Assembly: GCF_026343125.1 (NCBI RefSeq)
Contig: NZ_JAPEMB010000001.1
Location: 4,593,501-4,657,500, forward strand
Length of the DNA stretch: 64,000 bases
Origin: Streptomyces sp. NBC_00094
GTDB lineage: Bacteria > Actinomycetota > Actinomycetes > Streptomycetales > Streptomycetaceae
Direction: 5' to 3'
Shown here: positions 49,894 to 58,446 of the stretch, in pieces
Numbering within the stretch: the first letter of the stretch is position 1
Layout: every line of letters starts with the position of its first letter
Program-made: the position numbers and the translations under genes
The notes under the pieces: generated by a model
Seen by the model: the letters and a program-made list of their open reading frames with translations, nothing else
Database searches by the model: none
What the model was told of the DNA's origin: nothing

Positions 49894-50607
49894 GTGACCG
49901 ATCCCGTGACGAACGCCGATCCCGCGCCCGACGCGCCCGACGCCGTGACCGACGCCCTGGATCCCGCCGACATGCGCGAGCAGTACCGCACCACGGAGCT
50001 GTCCGTGTCGGATCTCGCGCCCGAGCCGATCGCGCAGTTCACCCGCTGGTTCAAGGAGACCGCCGAGAACCCGGCGATCCACGAGCCGAACGCGATGATC
50101 GTCTCCACGGCGACCCCCGACGGCCGCCCGTCCTCCCGGACGGTCCTGCTGAAGCACTACGACGTGGCGGGCTTCGTCTTCTTCACCAACTACGCCTCCC
50201 GCAAAGGCGAGGAGCTGGCGGCCAACCCCCGGATCTCGCTGCTCTTCCCCTGGCACCCGCTGGCCCGCCAGGTCATCGTCACCGGCCGCGCGGTCCGCAC
50301 GGGCCGCGACGAGACGGTCGCCTACTTCCGTACGCGCCCGCACGGCTCCCAGCTGGGCGCCTGGGCCAGCCACCAGTCCTCGGTGATCGCCTCCCGCGAG
50401 GAACTCCTCGCCCGCTACGAGGAGCTGGAGGCCCGCTACCCCGAGGGCGAGCAGGTCCCGGTCCCGCCGGAGTGGGGCGGCGTCCGGGTGGTCCCGGACA
50501 CGGTCGAGTTCTGGCAGGGCCACGAGAACCGCCTCCACGACCGCCTGCGCTACGTCCGCGAGGGCGAGAACGGCGAAACCTGGCGCGTGGAACGCCTCGC
50601 ACCCTGA
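49894..50607 (+). CDS. pdxH: Pyridoxamine 5'-phosphate oxidase
   Basis: A 237-residue FMN enzyme giving pyridoxal phosphate from PNP or PMP with O2. RTTELSVSDLAPEPIAQFTR, PSSRTVLLKHYDVAGFVFFT, LFPWHPLARQVIVTGRA and the signature VEFWQGHENRLHDRLRYVRE are present. The GTG at 49894 gives the usual length. It ends shortly before the structured region 50640-50856. Confidence 0.93.
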   Translation: MTDPVTNADPAPDAPDAVTDALDPADMREQYRTTELSVSDLAPEPIAQFTRWFKETAENPAIHEPNAMIVSTATPDGRPSSRTVLLKHYDVAGFVFFTNYASRKGEELAANPRISLLFPWHPLARQVIVTGRAVRTGRDETVAYFRTRPHGSQLGAWASHQSSVIASREELLARYEELEARYPEGEQVPVPPEWGGVRVVPDTVEFWQGHENRLHDRLRYVREGENGETWRVERLAP

Positions 50608-50639
50608 GGGGCCTTCGCGGGCCCTGAAACCGGCTCCGC

Positions 50640-50856
50640 CAGGGAAAACGCAGACGACCGTGAGTCTGGTCCCGTCCGCCTAGGTTCGGACGGGAGCCGG
50701 CCGGACTTACCGGCGACTCACGGTCGGGTGACTGCGTTGTTCTTCGACAGACAGGCCTGCCGAGGTGCACAGAGTGCGACTGGCAGGCCTTAGCCCGCAG
50801 TCACCTCACGAGCCCGAAAAGAAATCATGTTTTCGGATCACCTCCTTTCGCGTGTA
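50640..50856 (-). ncRNA. Candidate structured RNA with long Shine-Dalgarno and mini-ORF
   Basis: On the minus strand a promoter (TTGAGC, 18 nt, TAGGGT) precedes a region with two nested structures. One is a 10-bp stem (50796-50805 with 50727-50736) enclosing a 9-bp hairpin (50782-50790 with 50753-50761). The other is a 12-bp stem (50715-50726 with 50655-50666) enclosing two hairpins (50687-50695/50670-50678 and 50710-50714/50696-50700). GTTTTCCC follows the last stem. Near the 5' end the RNA contains GAAAGGAGGTGATCC, fully complementary to the 16S rRNA 3' tail. No known Rfam family is recognised. Confidence 0.65.
50790..50828 (-). CDS. 12-codon ORF behind a perfect Shine-Dalgarno
   Basis: ATG at 50828 reads MISFRAREVTAG and stops at TAA. 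It begins 6 nt after the extended GGAGGTGATCC. Its 3' half forms part of the first stem (GGTGACTGCG), so translation would open or close that structure, as in attenuation. No similar peptide is known to me. Confidence 0.45.
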   Translation of the reverse strand: MISFRAREVTAG

Positions 50857-50861
50857 CCCAC

Positions 50862-50891
50862 ACCCTAGGAAGCCTCCGGGATCCCGCTCAA
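50862..50891 (-). promoter_or_regulatory. HrdB-like promoter for the candidate RNA
   Basis: TTGAGC (-35, bases 50891-50886) and TAGGGT (-10, 50867-50862) are 18 nt apart on the minus strand and point into the structured region. Confidence 0.55.
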
Positions 50892-51058
50892 CCGATTTAT
50901 TCGGAGGCCTGAGATCCCTGCGGCCCCGCACGCCCCATGACCCCCTCAACCCCCTCACGCCCCCCTGTCCCCACCCCGCATCCGCAACGATTTCGGGCGA
51001 AGGAGATGTGCTCTGCGTCACGTTCCAGTTGAATGGGTGCAGCATGGGGGGTTGCCGG

Positions 51059-52411
51059 ATGACTGCTTTCACGGATGCCGCGAGTGACACCGCTTCCGTT
51101 CCGGGGGACGGGGCCGATCTGTTGGCCGCGTTGCTCGACGGGATGGACGCGGCGCTCTGCGCCTTGGACGCCGACGGGACGATCACGCACTGGAACCGCG
51201 AGGCCGAGCGGATCCTCGGCTGGTCCGCCGGGGAGGCCGTCGGGCGGCGCGGGTTCGGGGGGTGGGCGGCGCGGAGCGCGGACGCCGAGGAGATCCTCGG
51301 GCGGCTGATGGGGGCCATGAAGGGCCCCGGTCGGCAGGTCCACGAGCTGGCGCTGCTGCGCAAGGACGGCGGGCGGGTGCTCGTCCGGAGCCAGGCCGCC
51401 GGCGTGCGCGGCGCCGACGGCGGCCCCGCGGGCGTGTACTGCGCCTTCAGCGAGGTCCACGTACAGCTCGATCTGGAGCGTTCGGTCGCCCTGAGCGAGG
51501 CCCTGTTCGAGGACGCCTCCTGGGGGGTCGTCCTCGTCGACGCCGACCTGCGCCCGGCCGTCGTCAACGGCCACGCGGCGCGCGCCTTCGGGACGGGTCG
51601 TACGGCCCTGCTCGGGCGCCCGCTCGGTGATGTCGTCGTGCACGGCGCGGAGGAGCTGGAGGCCGCCCTCCAGTACGTCCTGGCGGACGGCAGCCCGCCC
51701 GCGCCCGCCGAGGTGTGGGTGACGCTGCGGAGCTCCGAGGGCGAGCGCCGCCGGTGCTGGCGCAGCGGTTTCCTGCGGCTGTCCTCGCCGATGGCGGAGG
51801 AGCCGGTGCCGCTGGGCGTGGCCTGGCTGTTCCAGGACGTGACGGAGGAGCGGCTCGCGACGCGCGAGGCGGACCGGCTGCGGTTCCGGTGGAGCCAGCT
51901 GCACCGGGCGGGCGTGGCGGCCTCGGAGTGCGAGGACCCGGAGGAGGCGGCGACGGTCCTGCTGGACTTCGCCCTGGCGGGCTTCGCGGACCACGCGCTC
52001 GTCGACCGGGTGGTGGGGGACCGCCGCCTGACCCGCGCCCTGGCCACCCCGCCGGGTGCCCCCGGCCCGTCCTCCCCGGTCGTGGGCGGCGGCATTCCGC
52101 TGCGGTACGGCCCGAGGCATCCGGCGCTCCAGGCCTGGGACCGCGCGGGCACGGTCCGGGCGAGCGCGGGCCGGACCGCAGAGGTGTGGGCGGAGGCCCA
52201 CCAGTGGCCCGGCGGCGCGGCGCACGCGCTGTGCGTGGTGCTGCGCCTCCGCGGCCGGACGCTGGGCGTGCTGACGTTCCTGCGGGCCGCGTGCCGCGCG
52301 GGCTTCGAGCGGGAGGACGTGGTGTACGCGGAGACGGTGGCGTCCCGCGTCGCGGCGGAGCTGGGCCTTCCGCCGGAGGAGTGCGGAGTGAGGGTGAGGC
52401 GTGAGGGGTGA
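51059..52411 (+). CDS. PAS domain sensory protein with a GAF-like C-terminus
   Basis: About 450 residues. Two PAS domains are seen (about 15-125: LLDGMDAALCALDADGTITH, WNREAERILGWSAGEAVGRR; about 140-265: LFEDASWGVVLVDADLRPAV). A C-terminal region (about 290-445: RSQLHRAGVAASE-like start, LCVVLRLRGRTLGVLTFLRA, YAETVASRVAAELGL) resembles GAF domains of Streptomyces PP2C phosphatases. No PP2C, kinase or GGDEF output is present, so it may act by protein contacts. The start is unclear: ATG 51059, ATG 51044 or GTG 51008, the last with AAGGAG close by. Confidence 0.78.
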   Translation: MTAFTDAASDTASVPGDGADLLAALLDGMDAALCALDADGTITHWNREAERILGWSAGEAVGRRGFGGWAARSADAEEILGRLMGAMKGPGRQVHELALLRKDGGRVLVRSQAAGVRGADGGPAGVYCAFSEVHVQLDLERSVALSEALFEDASWGVVLVDADLRPAVVNGHAARAFGTGRTALLGRPLGDVVVHGAEELEAALQYVLADGSPPAPAEVWVTLRSSEGERRRCWRSGFLRLSSPMAEEPVPLGVAWLFQDVTEERLATREADRLRFRWSQLHRAGVAASECEDPEEAATVLLDFALAGFADHALVDRVVGDRRLTRALATPPGAPGPSSPVVGGGIPLRYGPRHPALQAWDRAGTVRASAGRTAEVWAEAHQWPGGAAHALCVVLRLRGRTLGVLTFLRAACRAGFEREDVVYAETVASRVAAELGLPPEECGVRVRREG

Positions 52412-52500
52412 GAGTGGCGCAGGGGCCGGCGCCGCCGCGTAGGCCCCGGCGCCGCCGCGTAGCTCTCCGGCCCCGCCGCGTGCGCCCCGCCCCTCCCCGC

Positions 52501-53256
52501 TCAGTGCCGGAAGAAGATCCGGTCGCCGTACTCCGTCATCACGCGGCCGTTCCACTCGTGCCCGCCGTCCACGTTCCCGGAGCGCAGCAGCGGGGGCTCG
52601 ATGCCCCGGCGTACGAGCTCCTCGGCGGCGGCCGCCATCGTGGCCTGCATGAGGGCGCTGGTGACGACGGTCGACGCCGGCGCGAACGGGGCCTCGATGC
52701 CCTCGTGGGTGAGCTCGGCGTCCCCGATGGCGATCCTGGAGTCGAGGACGATGTCGCAGTGGTCCTTGAGGTACGTCCCCGACACGTGCCGCGACTTCGT
52801 CTCCGTCGCGTACGCCACCGAGGTGACGCCGATGACGGTGAGGCCGAGCGCGCGGGCGTTCATGGCCATCTCGACGGGCAGGGCGTTGCGCCCGGAGAGC
52901 GAGATGATGATCAGGACGTCCCCGGCCTTGGCGGGGGAGGAGTCCAGGACCGCTCCGGCGAGGCCGTCGACGCGCTCCAGGGCCGAGCCGAGCGTGGCGG
53001 GCATGACGTCCACGCCGACGGTACCGGGGACGGCGAGCAGGTTCATGAGCGCGAGGCCGCCGGCCCGGTAGACGACGTCCTGGGCGGCCAGCGAGGAGTG
53101 CCCGGCGCCGAAGGCGAAGAGCCGGTTGCCGTTCGCGACGGCCTCCGCGATCGCGGCCCCGGCGGCGGCGATCTCCTCGGAATCCCCGTCGCGGACCTGC
53201 TGGAGCAGGTCGATCGCGGCGTCGAAGAACTGTCCGGCCAGCTTGCTCTCGCCCAT
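52501..53256 (-). CDS. SIS domain sugar-phosphate-binding protein
   Basis: A 251-residue protein. LFAFGAGHSSLAAQDVVYRA and LIIISLSGRNALPVEMAMNA are the two SIS sugar-phosphate loops, and the C-terminal RSGNVDGGHEWNGRVMTEYG is conserved in its actinobacterial relatives. It may be an isomerase or a sugar-phosphate sensor. It is divergent from dmdR1, an arrangement I recall from S. coelicolor. Confidence 0.87.
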   Translation of the reverse strand: MGESKLAGQFFDAAIDLLQQVRDGDSEEIAAAGAAIAEAVANGNRLFAFGAGHSSLAAQDVVYRAGGLALMNLLAVPGTVGVDVMPATLGSALERVDGLAGAVLDSSPAKAGDVLIIISLSGRNALPVEMAMNARALGLTVIGVTSVAYATETKSRHVSGTYLKDHCDIVLDSRIAIGDAELTHEGIEAPFAPASTVVTSALMQATMAAAAEELVRRGIEPPLLRSGNVDGGHEWNGRVMTEYGDRIFFRH

Positions 53257-53406
53257 GGCGGCGGCTCCTTCTCGTCGTGGTCGCGGATCACGGTGCGGTC
53301 TGGACCATTGCTCTGTCAATACCGCCTCGCCCCGGTGAGACCCGGTTGTCGGCGCGATGCGTCAGAATTGGGGCAGGGCCAGCGCACGACTCATCGAGGG
53401 GCACGT

Positions 53407-54096
53407 ATGTCCGGACTGATCGACACAACGGAGATGTATCTCCGCACCATCCTCGAGCTTGAGGAGGAAGGTGTGGTCCCCATGCGTGCCCGGATCGCCG
53501 AGAGGCTCGACCAGAGCGGTCCGACGGTGAGCCAGACGGTGGCCCGGATGGAGCGCGACGGTCTGGTGGCCGTCGCGAGCGACCGGCACCTGGAGCTCAC
53601 GGACGAGGGTCGCCGCCTGGCCACCCGCGTCATGCGCAAGCACCGGCTGGCCGAGTGTCTGCTCGTCGACGTGATCGGCCTGGAGTGGGAGCAGGTCCAC
53701 GCGGAGGCGTGCCGCTGGGAGCACGTGATGAGCGAGGCCGTGGAGCGGCGGGTCCTGGAGCTGCTGCGTCACCCGACGGAGTCGCCGTACGGGAACCCGA
53801 TCCCGGGTCTGGAGGAGCTGGGCGAGAAGGCGGAGGCCGAGGCCTTCCTCGACGACTCGATGGTCTCCCTCGCGGACCTGGACGCGAGCGGCGGCAAGAC
53901 GGTGATCGTGCGCCGCATCGGCGAGCCGATCCAGACGGACGCCCAGCTGATGTACACGCTGCGGAGGGCGGGCGTGCAGCCCGGCTCCGTGGTCTCGGTG
54001 ACGGAGTCGCCGGGGGGTGTCCTGGTGGGCAGCAGCGGCGAGGCGGCCGAGCTGAACGCGGAGGTCGCGGCGCACGTGTTCGTCGCGAAGCGCTGA
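53407..54096 (+). CDS. dmdR1: DtxR-family iron-dependent repressor DmdR1
   Basis: A 229-residue regulator. The N-terminal HTH (MYLRTILELEEEGVVPMRAR, IAERLDQSGPTVSQTVARME) is followed by the metal-binding/dimer domain (HRLAECLLVDVIGLEWEQVH, CRWEHVMSEAVERR) and an SH3-like C-terminus. With Fe2+ it represses siderophore genes at iron boxes. It is next to the SIS gene as in S. coelicolor dmdR1. A long minus-strand frame lies across it, as in the reported adm gene. Confidence 0.92.
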   Translation: MSGLIDTTEMYLRTILELEEEGVVPMRARIAERLDQSGPTVSQTVARMERDGLVAVASDRHLELTDEGRRLATRVMRKHRLAECLLVDVIGLEWEQVHAEACRWEHVMSEAVERRVLELLRHPTESPYGNPIPGLEELGEKAEAEAFLDDSMVSLADLDASGGKTVIVRRIGEPIQTDAQLMYTLRRAGVQPGSVVSVTESPGGVLVGSSGEAAELNAEVAAHVFVAKR

Positions 54097-54120
54097 GGCT
54101 GTACGGACGGCGAAGCGCGG

Positions 54121-54188
54121 AGCTCTTCGGAGTACGGAGCTCTGCGGAGCGCTGAGCTCTTCGGAGCGCTGAGCTCTTCGGAGTACGG
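54121..54188 (+). repeat. 17-bp tandem repeat, four copies
   Basis: Four consecutive 17-bp units start with AGCTCTTCGGAG (one has AGCTCTGCGGAG) and end alternately TACGG or CGCTG. It lies between dmdR1 and the convergent membrane gene and includes GAGCTC palindromes. Confidence 0.9.
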
Positions 54189-54241
54189 AGTGAGGGGTGC
54201 CCCGCCGGTCGGTGGGGCGGCCCCTCTTCTCGGTTTCCGGG

Positions 54242-55009
54242 TCAGAGGTAGGGGATGAGCACGCCCAGCAGGCCGAGACCGAGGATCCCCAGCGCGAGGG
54301 TGCCGCCGAAGGCGTGCTTCAGCGTGATCATGAAGACCGTCTCGCGGGCGGTGTGGCGGGCCGGTTTCTCCGGGTCGTAGACGACGTGGATGTTCTCCGT
54401 CATGCGGTTGGGGGCGTCCTGGTTGTACTCGTTGCCGCTGGTGTCGGTGAACGTGTAGTAGCGGGCCTTCTTCCCGTTCGGGTAGTAGGCCCGCTTGGCC
54501 ACGACGGTGATGCCCCGCCGGGCGAGGATCACCTTGTCGGTGACGCTCGTGACGACGGCGAAGGTGGCGGCCAGGCCGATGAGCAGCGCGAGCAGCCCGA
54601 AGAAGGCGGCGATGCCCATCTCGGCACCGTGGGCCGCGCCGGTCCACCAGACGTAGCCGATGTAGGCGGCCAGGATGGCCGCGCCGCCCGTCCACGCCTG
54701 CCACATCTTGAGGACGAACCCGACGTCCTCGGTGGTGACCAGGGCGCTGCCGGCCGGGTCCCGTTCCTCGGGCAGGGCGTTGGCGAGGGCGGTGACGAAC
54801 GCGGCGGTGGCGTACGCGTTGCCGCCCTCGATCCGGTGGACGGCTCCGTCGGTGAGCACGACTTCCAGGGCCTTGTCGCCGCTCGGGCGGACTTCCCGGA
54901 CGGCCGCCAGGGGGATGCGCGTGATCAGCCGGTCCCGCGTGACGGTGAGGCGGTCGGAGTCGAGGATCGCGTCGTCGTCGCCTTTGGCGAGGACCTGTGA
55001 ACTGAGCAT
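54242..55009 (-). CDS. Membrane protein with PH-like N-terminal domain
   Basis: A 255-residue protein. The first about 95 residues (LDSDRLTVTRDRLITRIPLA, AVREVRPSGDKALEVVLTDG) look like a bacterial PH-type beta domain; two helices follow (about 115-165: WTGGAAILAAYIGYVWWTGA, FGLLALLIGLAATFAVV), then another beta region (YYPNGKKARYYTFTDTSGNE, DUF3592-like) and a final helix GTLALGILGLGLLGVLIPYL. Function is unknown. The ATG at 55009 is chosen because upstream frame sequence is low-complexity. Confidence 0.7.
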   Translation of the reverse strand: MLSSQVLAKGDDDAILDSDRLTVTRDRLITRIPLAAVREVRPSGDKALEVVLTDGAVHRIEGGNAYATAAFVTALANALPEERDPAGSALVTTEDVGFVLKMWQAWTGGAAILAAYIGYVWWTGAAHGAEMGIAAFFGLLALLIGLAATFAVVTSVTDKVILARRGITVVAKRAYYPNGKKARYYTFTDTSGNEYNQDAPNRMTENIHVVYDPEKPARHTARETVFMITLKHAFGGTLALGILGLGLLGVLIPYL

Positions 55010-55200
55010 GACCAGATTGACCCGCGTCCGTCGGGTTTGGTTGTACGCGCACGGGTCACGGAGCCGGATCGATTCCGGGTCAACACCCCGCCGTGCGCCC
55101 CGGTTTACGCCGGAATGGCCACGCCCGCCCCTTCGGCGTGCCACGCTGGTGCGAGCCGGGCGTGGAGGGGGTGAGGTCGTGAGAGCTGCGGACGGCAGAG

Positions 55201-55228
55201 GGCCCCGGCGCCTTGCGGCGCCGGGGCC
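55201..55228. terminator. Strong hairpin in a divergent intergenic region
   Basis: GGCCCCGGCGCC, loop TTGC, GGCGCCGGGGCC is a 12-bp perfect stem. It is upstream of both flanking genes (54242 minus, 55454 plus), so it does not terminate either; it could end a small unannotated transcript or attenuate a long leader. The rest of 55010-55453 holds no ORF I can support. Confidence 0.55.
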
Positions 55229-55453
55229 TGTCCTCCCCTGTGCTGACCTGGAGCCCCGAGCTCTCAAGGTCAATCCCGTCGGACCACTTTTCCCCGAGAG
55301 GTCCGCCTCCCGTTCAAGATCTCCCCTCGGCAGCGCGAGTCAATCCTTGAGTCCTGTCACTCGAACGAGGGGTGTTGGGTGGCAGGAGCGCATTTTCGAA
55401 TGCGAGTTCGATAGTCTGATGCGGTTCGACGGGAAAGAGGGGGTGCCAGGGAC

Positions 55454-56392
55454 ATGGCGCGACGACTCGACGTCACCGGGGCCGACGGCGTACGCCTGGC
55501 GGCCTGGGACTACACGCCGCTGACCGGCGGCGACGACCGGAAGGCCACCCCGCGGCCGGGACCGCGCCCACCGGCCCCCCGGTCCGAGCCGGCACATGCC
55601 GCACGATCCACCCCGCACGCTCCCGCCCCCGGCGTCTTACTGCTCCACGGCCTCATGGGCCACGCGGCCCACTGGGCCCCCGCCGTCCGCTGCCTCACCG
55701 GCCGGCACCGCGTGGTCGCGCTCGACCAGCGCGGCCACGGCCACAGCCGGCAGCCGACCGCCGTCCCCTTCACCCGTGAGGCGTACGTGGCGGACGCGGC
55801 GGCCGCCGTCGAGCAGCTGGGCCTCGGCCCGGTCACCCTCATCGGCCACTCCATGGGCGCCCTCACCGCCTGGCAGCTCGCCGCCGAGCGCCCCGACCTG
55901 GTCCGCGCCCTCGTCATCTGCGACATGCGGGCCTCGGCCCTCGGGGCCGCCTCGCAGCGCGCGTGGCAGGACTGGTTCCGGGGCTGGCCGGCGCCCTTCG
56001 CGTCACTGGACGCCGTCCGCCGCTGGTTCGGCGAGGACGACCCGTGGGTGGAGCGCCCGAACCCCGCGAGGGGCGCCTTCTTCGCCGAGGTGATGGCCGA
56101 GCACCCGGACGGCTGGCGCCCGGTCTTCGACCCGGCGCAGATGCTGACGTCCCGCGAGACGTGGGTCCACGACGCCCACTGGGACTCGCTCGCCCAGGTC
56201 CGCTGCCCGACACTCGTCGTCCGAGGCCTCGACGGCGAGCTGGGCCGCGCCGAGGCCCAGGAGATGGTCAGGGTCCTGCCCCACGGGGCGTACGCGGAGA
56301 TCCCCGACGCGGGCCACCTCCTCCACTACGAGCACCCGGAGGCCTGGAGCGAGGCGGTCGAGCCGTTCCTGAACGGCGTCCTGACGCCGTAG
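55454..56392 (+). CDS. Alpha/beta hydrolase
   Basis: A 312-residue hydrolase with LLLHGLMGHAAHWAP (oxyanion), LDQRGHGHS, nucleophile elbow LIGHSMGALTAW (Ser about 134), Asp in VRGLDGELG and His in DAGHLLHYEHP. A Pro-rich stretch of about 30 residues (residues 30-58) is inserted before the first core strand. The family covers esterases, haloperoxidases and lactonases; the substrate is unknown. There is no signal peptide. Confidence 0.82.
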   Translation: MARRLDVTGADGVRLAAWDYTPLTGGDDRKATPRPGPRPPAPRSEPAHAARSTPHAPAPGVLLLHGLMGHAAHWAPAVRCLTGRHRVVALDQRGHGHSRQPTAVPFTREAYVADAAAAVEQLGLGPVTLIGHSMGALTAWQLAAERPDLVRALVICDMRASALGAASQRAWQDWFRGWPAPFASLDAVRRWFGEDDPWVERPNPARGAFFAEVMAEHPDGWRPVFDPAQMLTSRETWVHDAHWDSLAQVRCPTLVVRGLDGELGRAEAQEMVRVLPHGAYAEIPDAGHLLHYEHPEAWSEAVEPFLNGVLTP

Positions 56393-56599
56393 AACCCACG
56401 AGCCGGTTCGCAGGCCGGCCCCCGCGCCCGGCGGGTCGGCTCGAATTCCGCCCCGCCCACCGGCTCACCCGACAAACCCCCACAGCAAGCGCGTCCCGGA
56501 CGCGGGGCACCCCGTCCGGTGGCCCGCTCCGGGCGGCGCGGTACGGTCCTCCCCGTGGCGCGTCGAGGCCTCTCCGCGCCACCTCAGGGAGGAAACGAA

Positions 56600-57820
56600 T
56601 TGCGTACTTCACTGCTGAAGCGCCTGGCCACGGTGGCCACGGCGCTGGGGCTCACCTCGGCCGGTCTCCTGGGCGCGGGCGCGTCACCCGCGCAGGCCGC
56701 GATCAGCGACTGCCCCTCGGGCTACTTCTGCGCCTGGAAGACCGAGAACGGCACCGGCGCGATGTACAAGACGAGCGTGAACACGACGACGCTCGGTACC
56801 TGGGACAACACGTTCCGCTCGGTCGTCAACCGCACGTCCAAGTGGGCCTGCCTGTACGACGACCCGAACTACGGCGACGAGCCGGGCGGCAGCGCGCTTC
56901 CCTCGGACCCGGCGGGCACCGAGTGGGGCGGCCCCGGCAGCAACTCGGTCAGCTCGCTGAAGTTCGTTCCCACCGAGCGCGAGTGCGTCCTGCCCGCGTA
57001 CCCGGAGTGGCACGCCTACACCGCTCCCAAGGCCGCCGGCTTCGGCGACATGAACGCCGACAGGAAGTCGGACGTCATCGTCCGCGACAAGGCCGGCCGT
57101 CTGTGGTTCCTGCCCGGCGACTTCAGCGGGCGCCTGATCGGCACCGGCGGCTGGAACGCCATGAGCGCCATCGTCCGGCACGGTGACTTCACCGGCGACG
57201 CCCGCGAGGACCTCATCGCCCGCGAGGCGGCCACCGGCAAGCTCTGGCTCTACCCGGGCACCGGCACGGGAGGCGTCGGCGCGCGCAAGCTGATCGGCAG
57301 CGGCGGCTGGAACGCCATGACCAAGATCACCGCGTTCGGTGACCTGACGGCCGACGGCCGCTCGGACCTGCTCGCCGTCGAGGCGTCCACGGGCAAGCTG
57401 TGGCTCTACCCGGGCACCTCGACGGGCACCCTGGGCGCGCGGAAGCTGATCGGCTCCGGCTGGAACGCCATGAACACGCTGGTCGCGCCGGGCGACATGA
57501 ACGGCAACGGCCGAGCCGACCTGATCGCCCGCGAGCCGGCCACCGGCAAGCTCTGGCTCTACCCGGCCACCGGCACCGGCACCTTCGGCGCGCGTGTGCT
57601 CATCGGCTCCGGCTGGAACGTCATGGCCTCGTTCCTCGCGGTCGGCGACTTCAACGCGAGCGGCACCAACGACCTCGCCACGATCACCACCAGCAGCTAC
57701 GAGGGTGAGGGATGTCGGGGCGTGGGCTGCCTGGTCCTCTACGGAGGCAAGGGCACGGGCGGGCTGAACGCCGGTCTCCCGGAGGCCGCCAACTGGTCGA
57801 GCCTGAACGGCGCGTTCTGA
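56600..57820 (+). CDS. Secreted protein: I36-like domain plus VCBS/FG-GAP repeats
   Basis: A 406-residue protein from TTG 56600 with GGGAGGA upstream. A signal peptide (LLKRLATVATALGLTSAGLL, cleaved near SPAQAA) leads to a peptidase-inhibitor I36-like domain (DCPSGYFCAWKTENGTGAMY, CLYDDPNYGDE). Four or five FG-GAP/VCBS repeats follow (GDMNADRKSDVIVRDKAGRL, GDFTGDAREDLIAREAATGK, GDLTADGRSDLLAVEASTGK) with Asp-rich calcium loops forming a propeller. It may bind or inhibit an extracellular target. Confidence 0.83.
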   Translation: MRTSLLKRLATVATALGLTSAGLLGAGASPAQAAISDCPSGYFCAWKTENGTGAMYKTSVNTTTLGTWDNTFRSVVNRTSKWACLYDDPNYGDEPGGSALPSDPAGTEWGGPGSNSVSSLKFVPTERECVLPAYPEWHAYTAPKAAGFGDMNADRKSDVIVRDKAGRLWFLPGDFSGRLIGTGGWNAMSAIVRHGDFTGDAREDLIAREAATGKLWLYPGTGTGGVGARKLIGSGGWNAMTKITAFGDLTADGRSDLLAVEASTGKLWLYPGTSTGTLGARKLIGSGWNAMNTLVAPGDMNGNGRADLIAREPATGKLWLYPATGTGTFGARVLIGSGWNVMASFLAVGDFNASGTNDLATITTSSYEGEGCRGVGCLVLYGGKGTGGLNAGLPEAANWSSLNGAF

Positions 57821-57826
57821 TGCGGT

Positions 57827-57860
57827 GACGTGCGAGACGTGCGAGACGTGCGAGACGTGA
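57827..57860 (+). repeat. 9-bp tandem repeat GACGTGCGA
   Basis: Three copies and a partial fourth lie between the stop codon and the terminator hairpin. Confidence 0.85.
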
Positions 57861-57890
57861 AGGCCTCCGCCCCAGGGCGGAGGCCTTCAC
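57857..57890. terminator. Terminator hairpin between convergent genes
   Basis: A 16-bp perfect stem (GTGAAGGCCTCCGCCC with its complement) lies between the VCBS gene and the convergent DUF4267 gene. Confidence 0.85.
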
Positions 57891-57946
57891 CGTTCGGCTC
57901 GCACGGGGTGACTTCCTCCTCCGCCTTGCGACCGCACGCGCCACCC

Positions 57947-58372
57947 CTAAGCCGGCTGCGGGGCGAGCGCTTCCGGAGCCGCCGTGACGTCGCGGGTCTC
58001 GCGCATGATCAGCAGGCCGTTGACCACCATCAGCGTCGCGGTCAGGCCGTGGACGCCGAGTGCGGTGGCCACGGAGCCGTGGTGGGCCAGCACGTTGGCC
58101 ATGTCGCCGTACGCGGCGAATGCTTCCACCAGCAGCACCCAGCCCAGCGCCCGGCGGTGACCCGTCACCAGCAGGATGCCCAGGACCAGGGCCAGGACGA
58201 CGTCGCGGATTCCCTTGATGACCAGGAAGCCGCCGCCGTCACCGGACGGCCAACTCGGCAGGCCGTAGCCCGGCGCCGTCGTCTCCGGGCTCAGGATGTA
58301 CTCCGTCCCGAACCAGAGGATGAAGAGGATGAAGGTGGCGGCCAGGACGGTGTTGATCTTCTTCAGTGACAT
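57947..58372 (-). CDS. DUF4267 membrane protein
   Basis: A 141-residue protein, MSLKKINTVLAATFILFILW, with four membrane helices and the DUF4267 motifs GFLVIKGIRDVVLALVLGIL and VEAFAAYGDMANVL. Function unknown. It is transcribed after the DUF1772 gene in the same direction, 74 nt apart, probably as one operon repressed by the divergent TetR protein. Confidence 0.8.
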   Translation of the reverse strand: MSLKKINTVLAATFILFILWFGTEYILSPETTAPGYGLPSWPSGDGGGFLVIKGIRDVVLALVLGILLVTGHRRALGWVLLVEAFAAYGDMANVLAHHGSVATALGVHGLTATLMVVNGLLIMRETRDVTAAPEALAPQPA

Positions 58373-58446
58373 GGTTCTTCTCCACGCGAGTCTTCGTCGG
58401 CTTGGTGAGCTTCGAGCGGCCGTGCATGTCGGTGCGGCGGTGGCCC

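Noticed and set aside
50835..50849. Fragment of a 16S rRNA gene
   Set aside because: Identity covers only the last 15 nt of 16S; nothing upstream resembles rRNA, so it is better read as a complementary Shine-Dalgarno on the other strand.
54121..54188. 17-bp repeats considered as a CRISPR or iteron array
   Set aside because: There are no spacers, no cas or rep genes nearby, and only four units, which follow each other directly.
55240..55300. tRNA-like sequence near 55250-55300
   Set aside because: No cloverleaf with matched acceptor, D, anticodon and T arms could be drawn.
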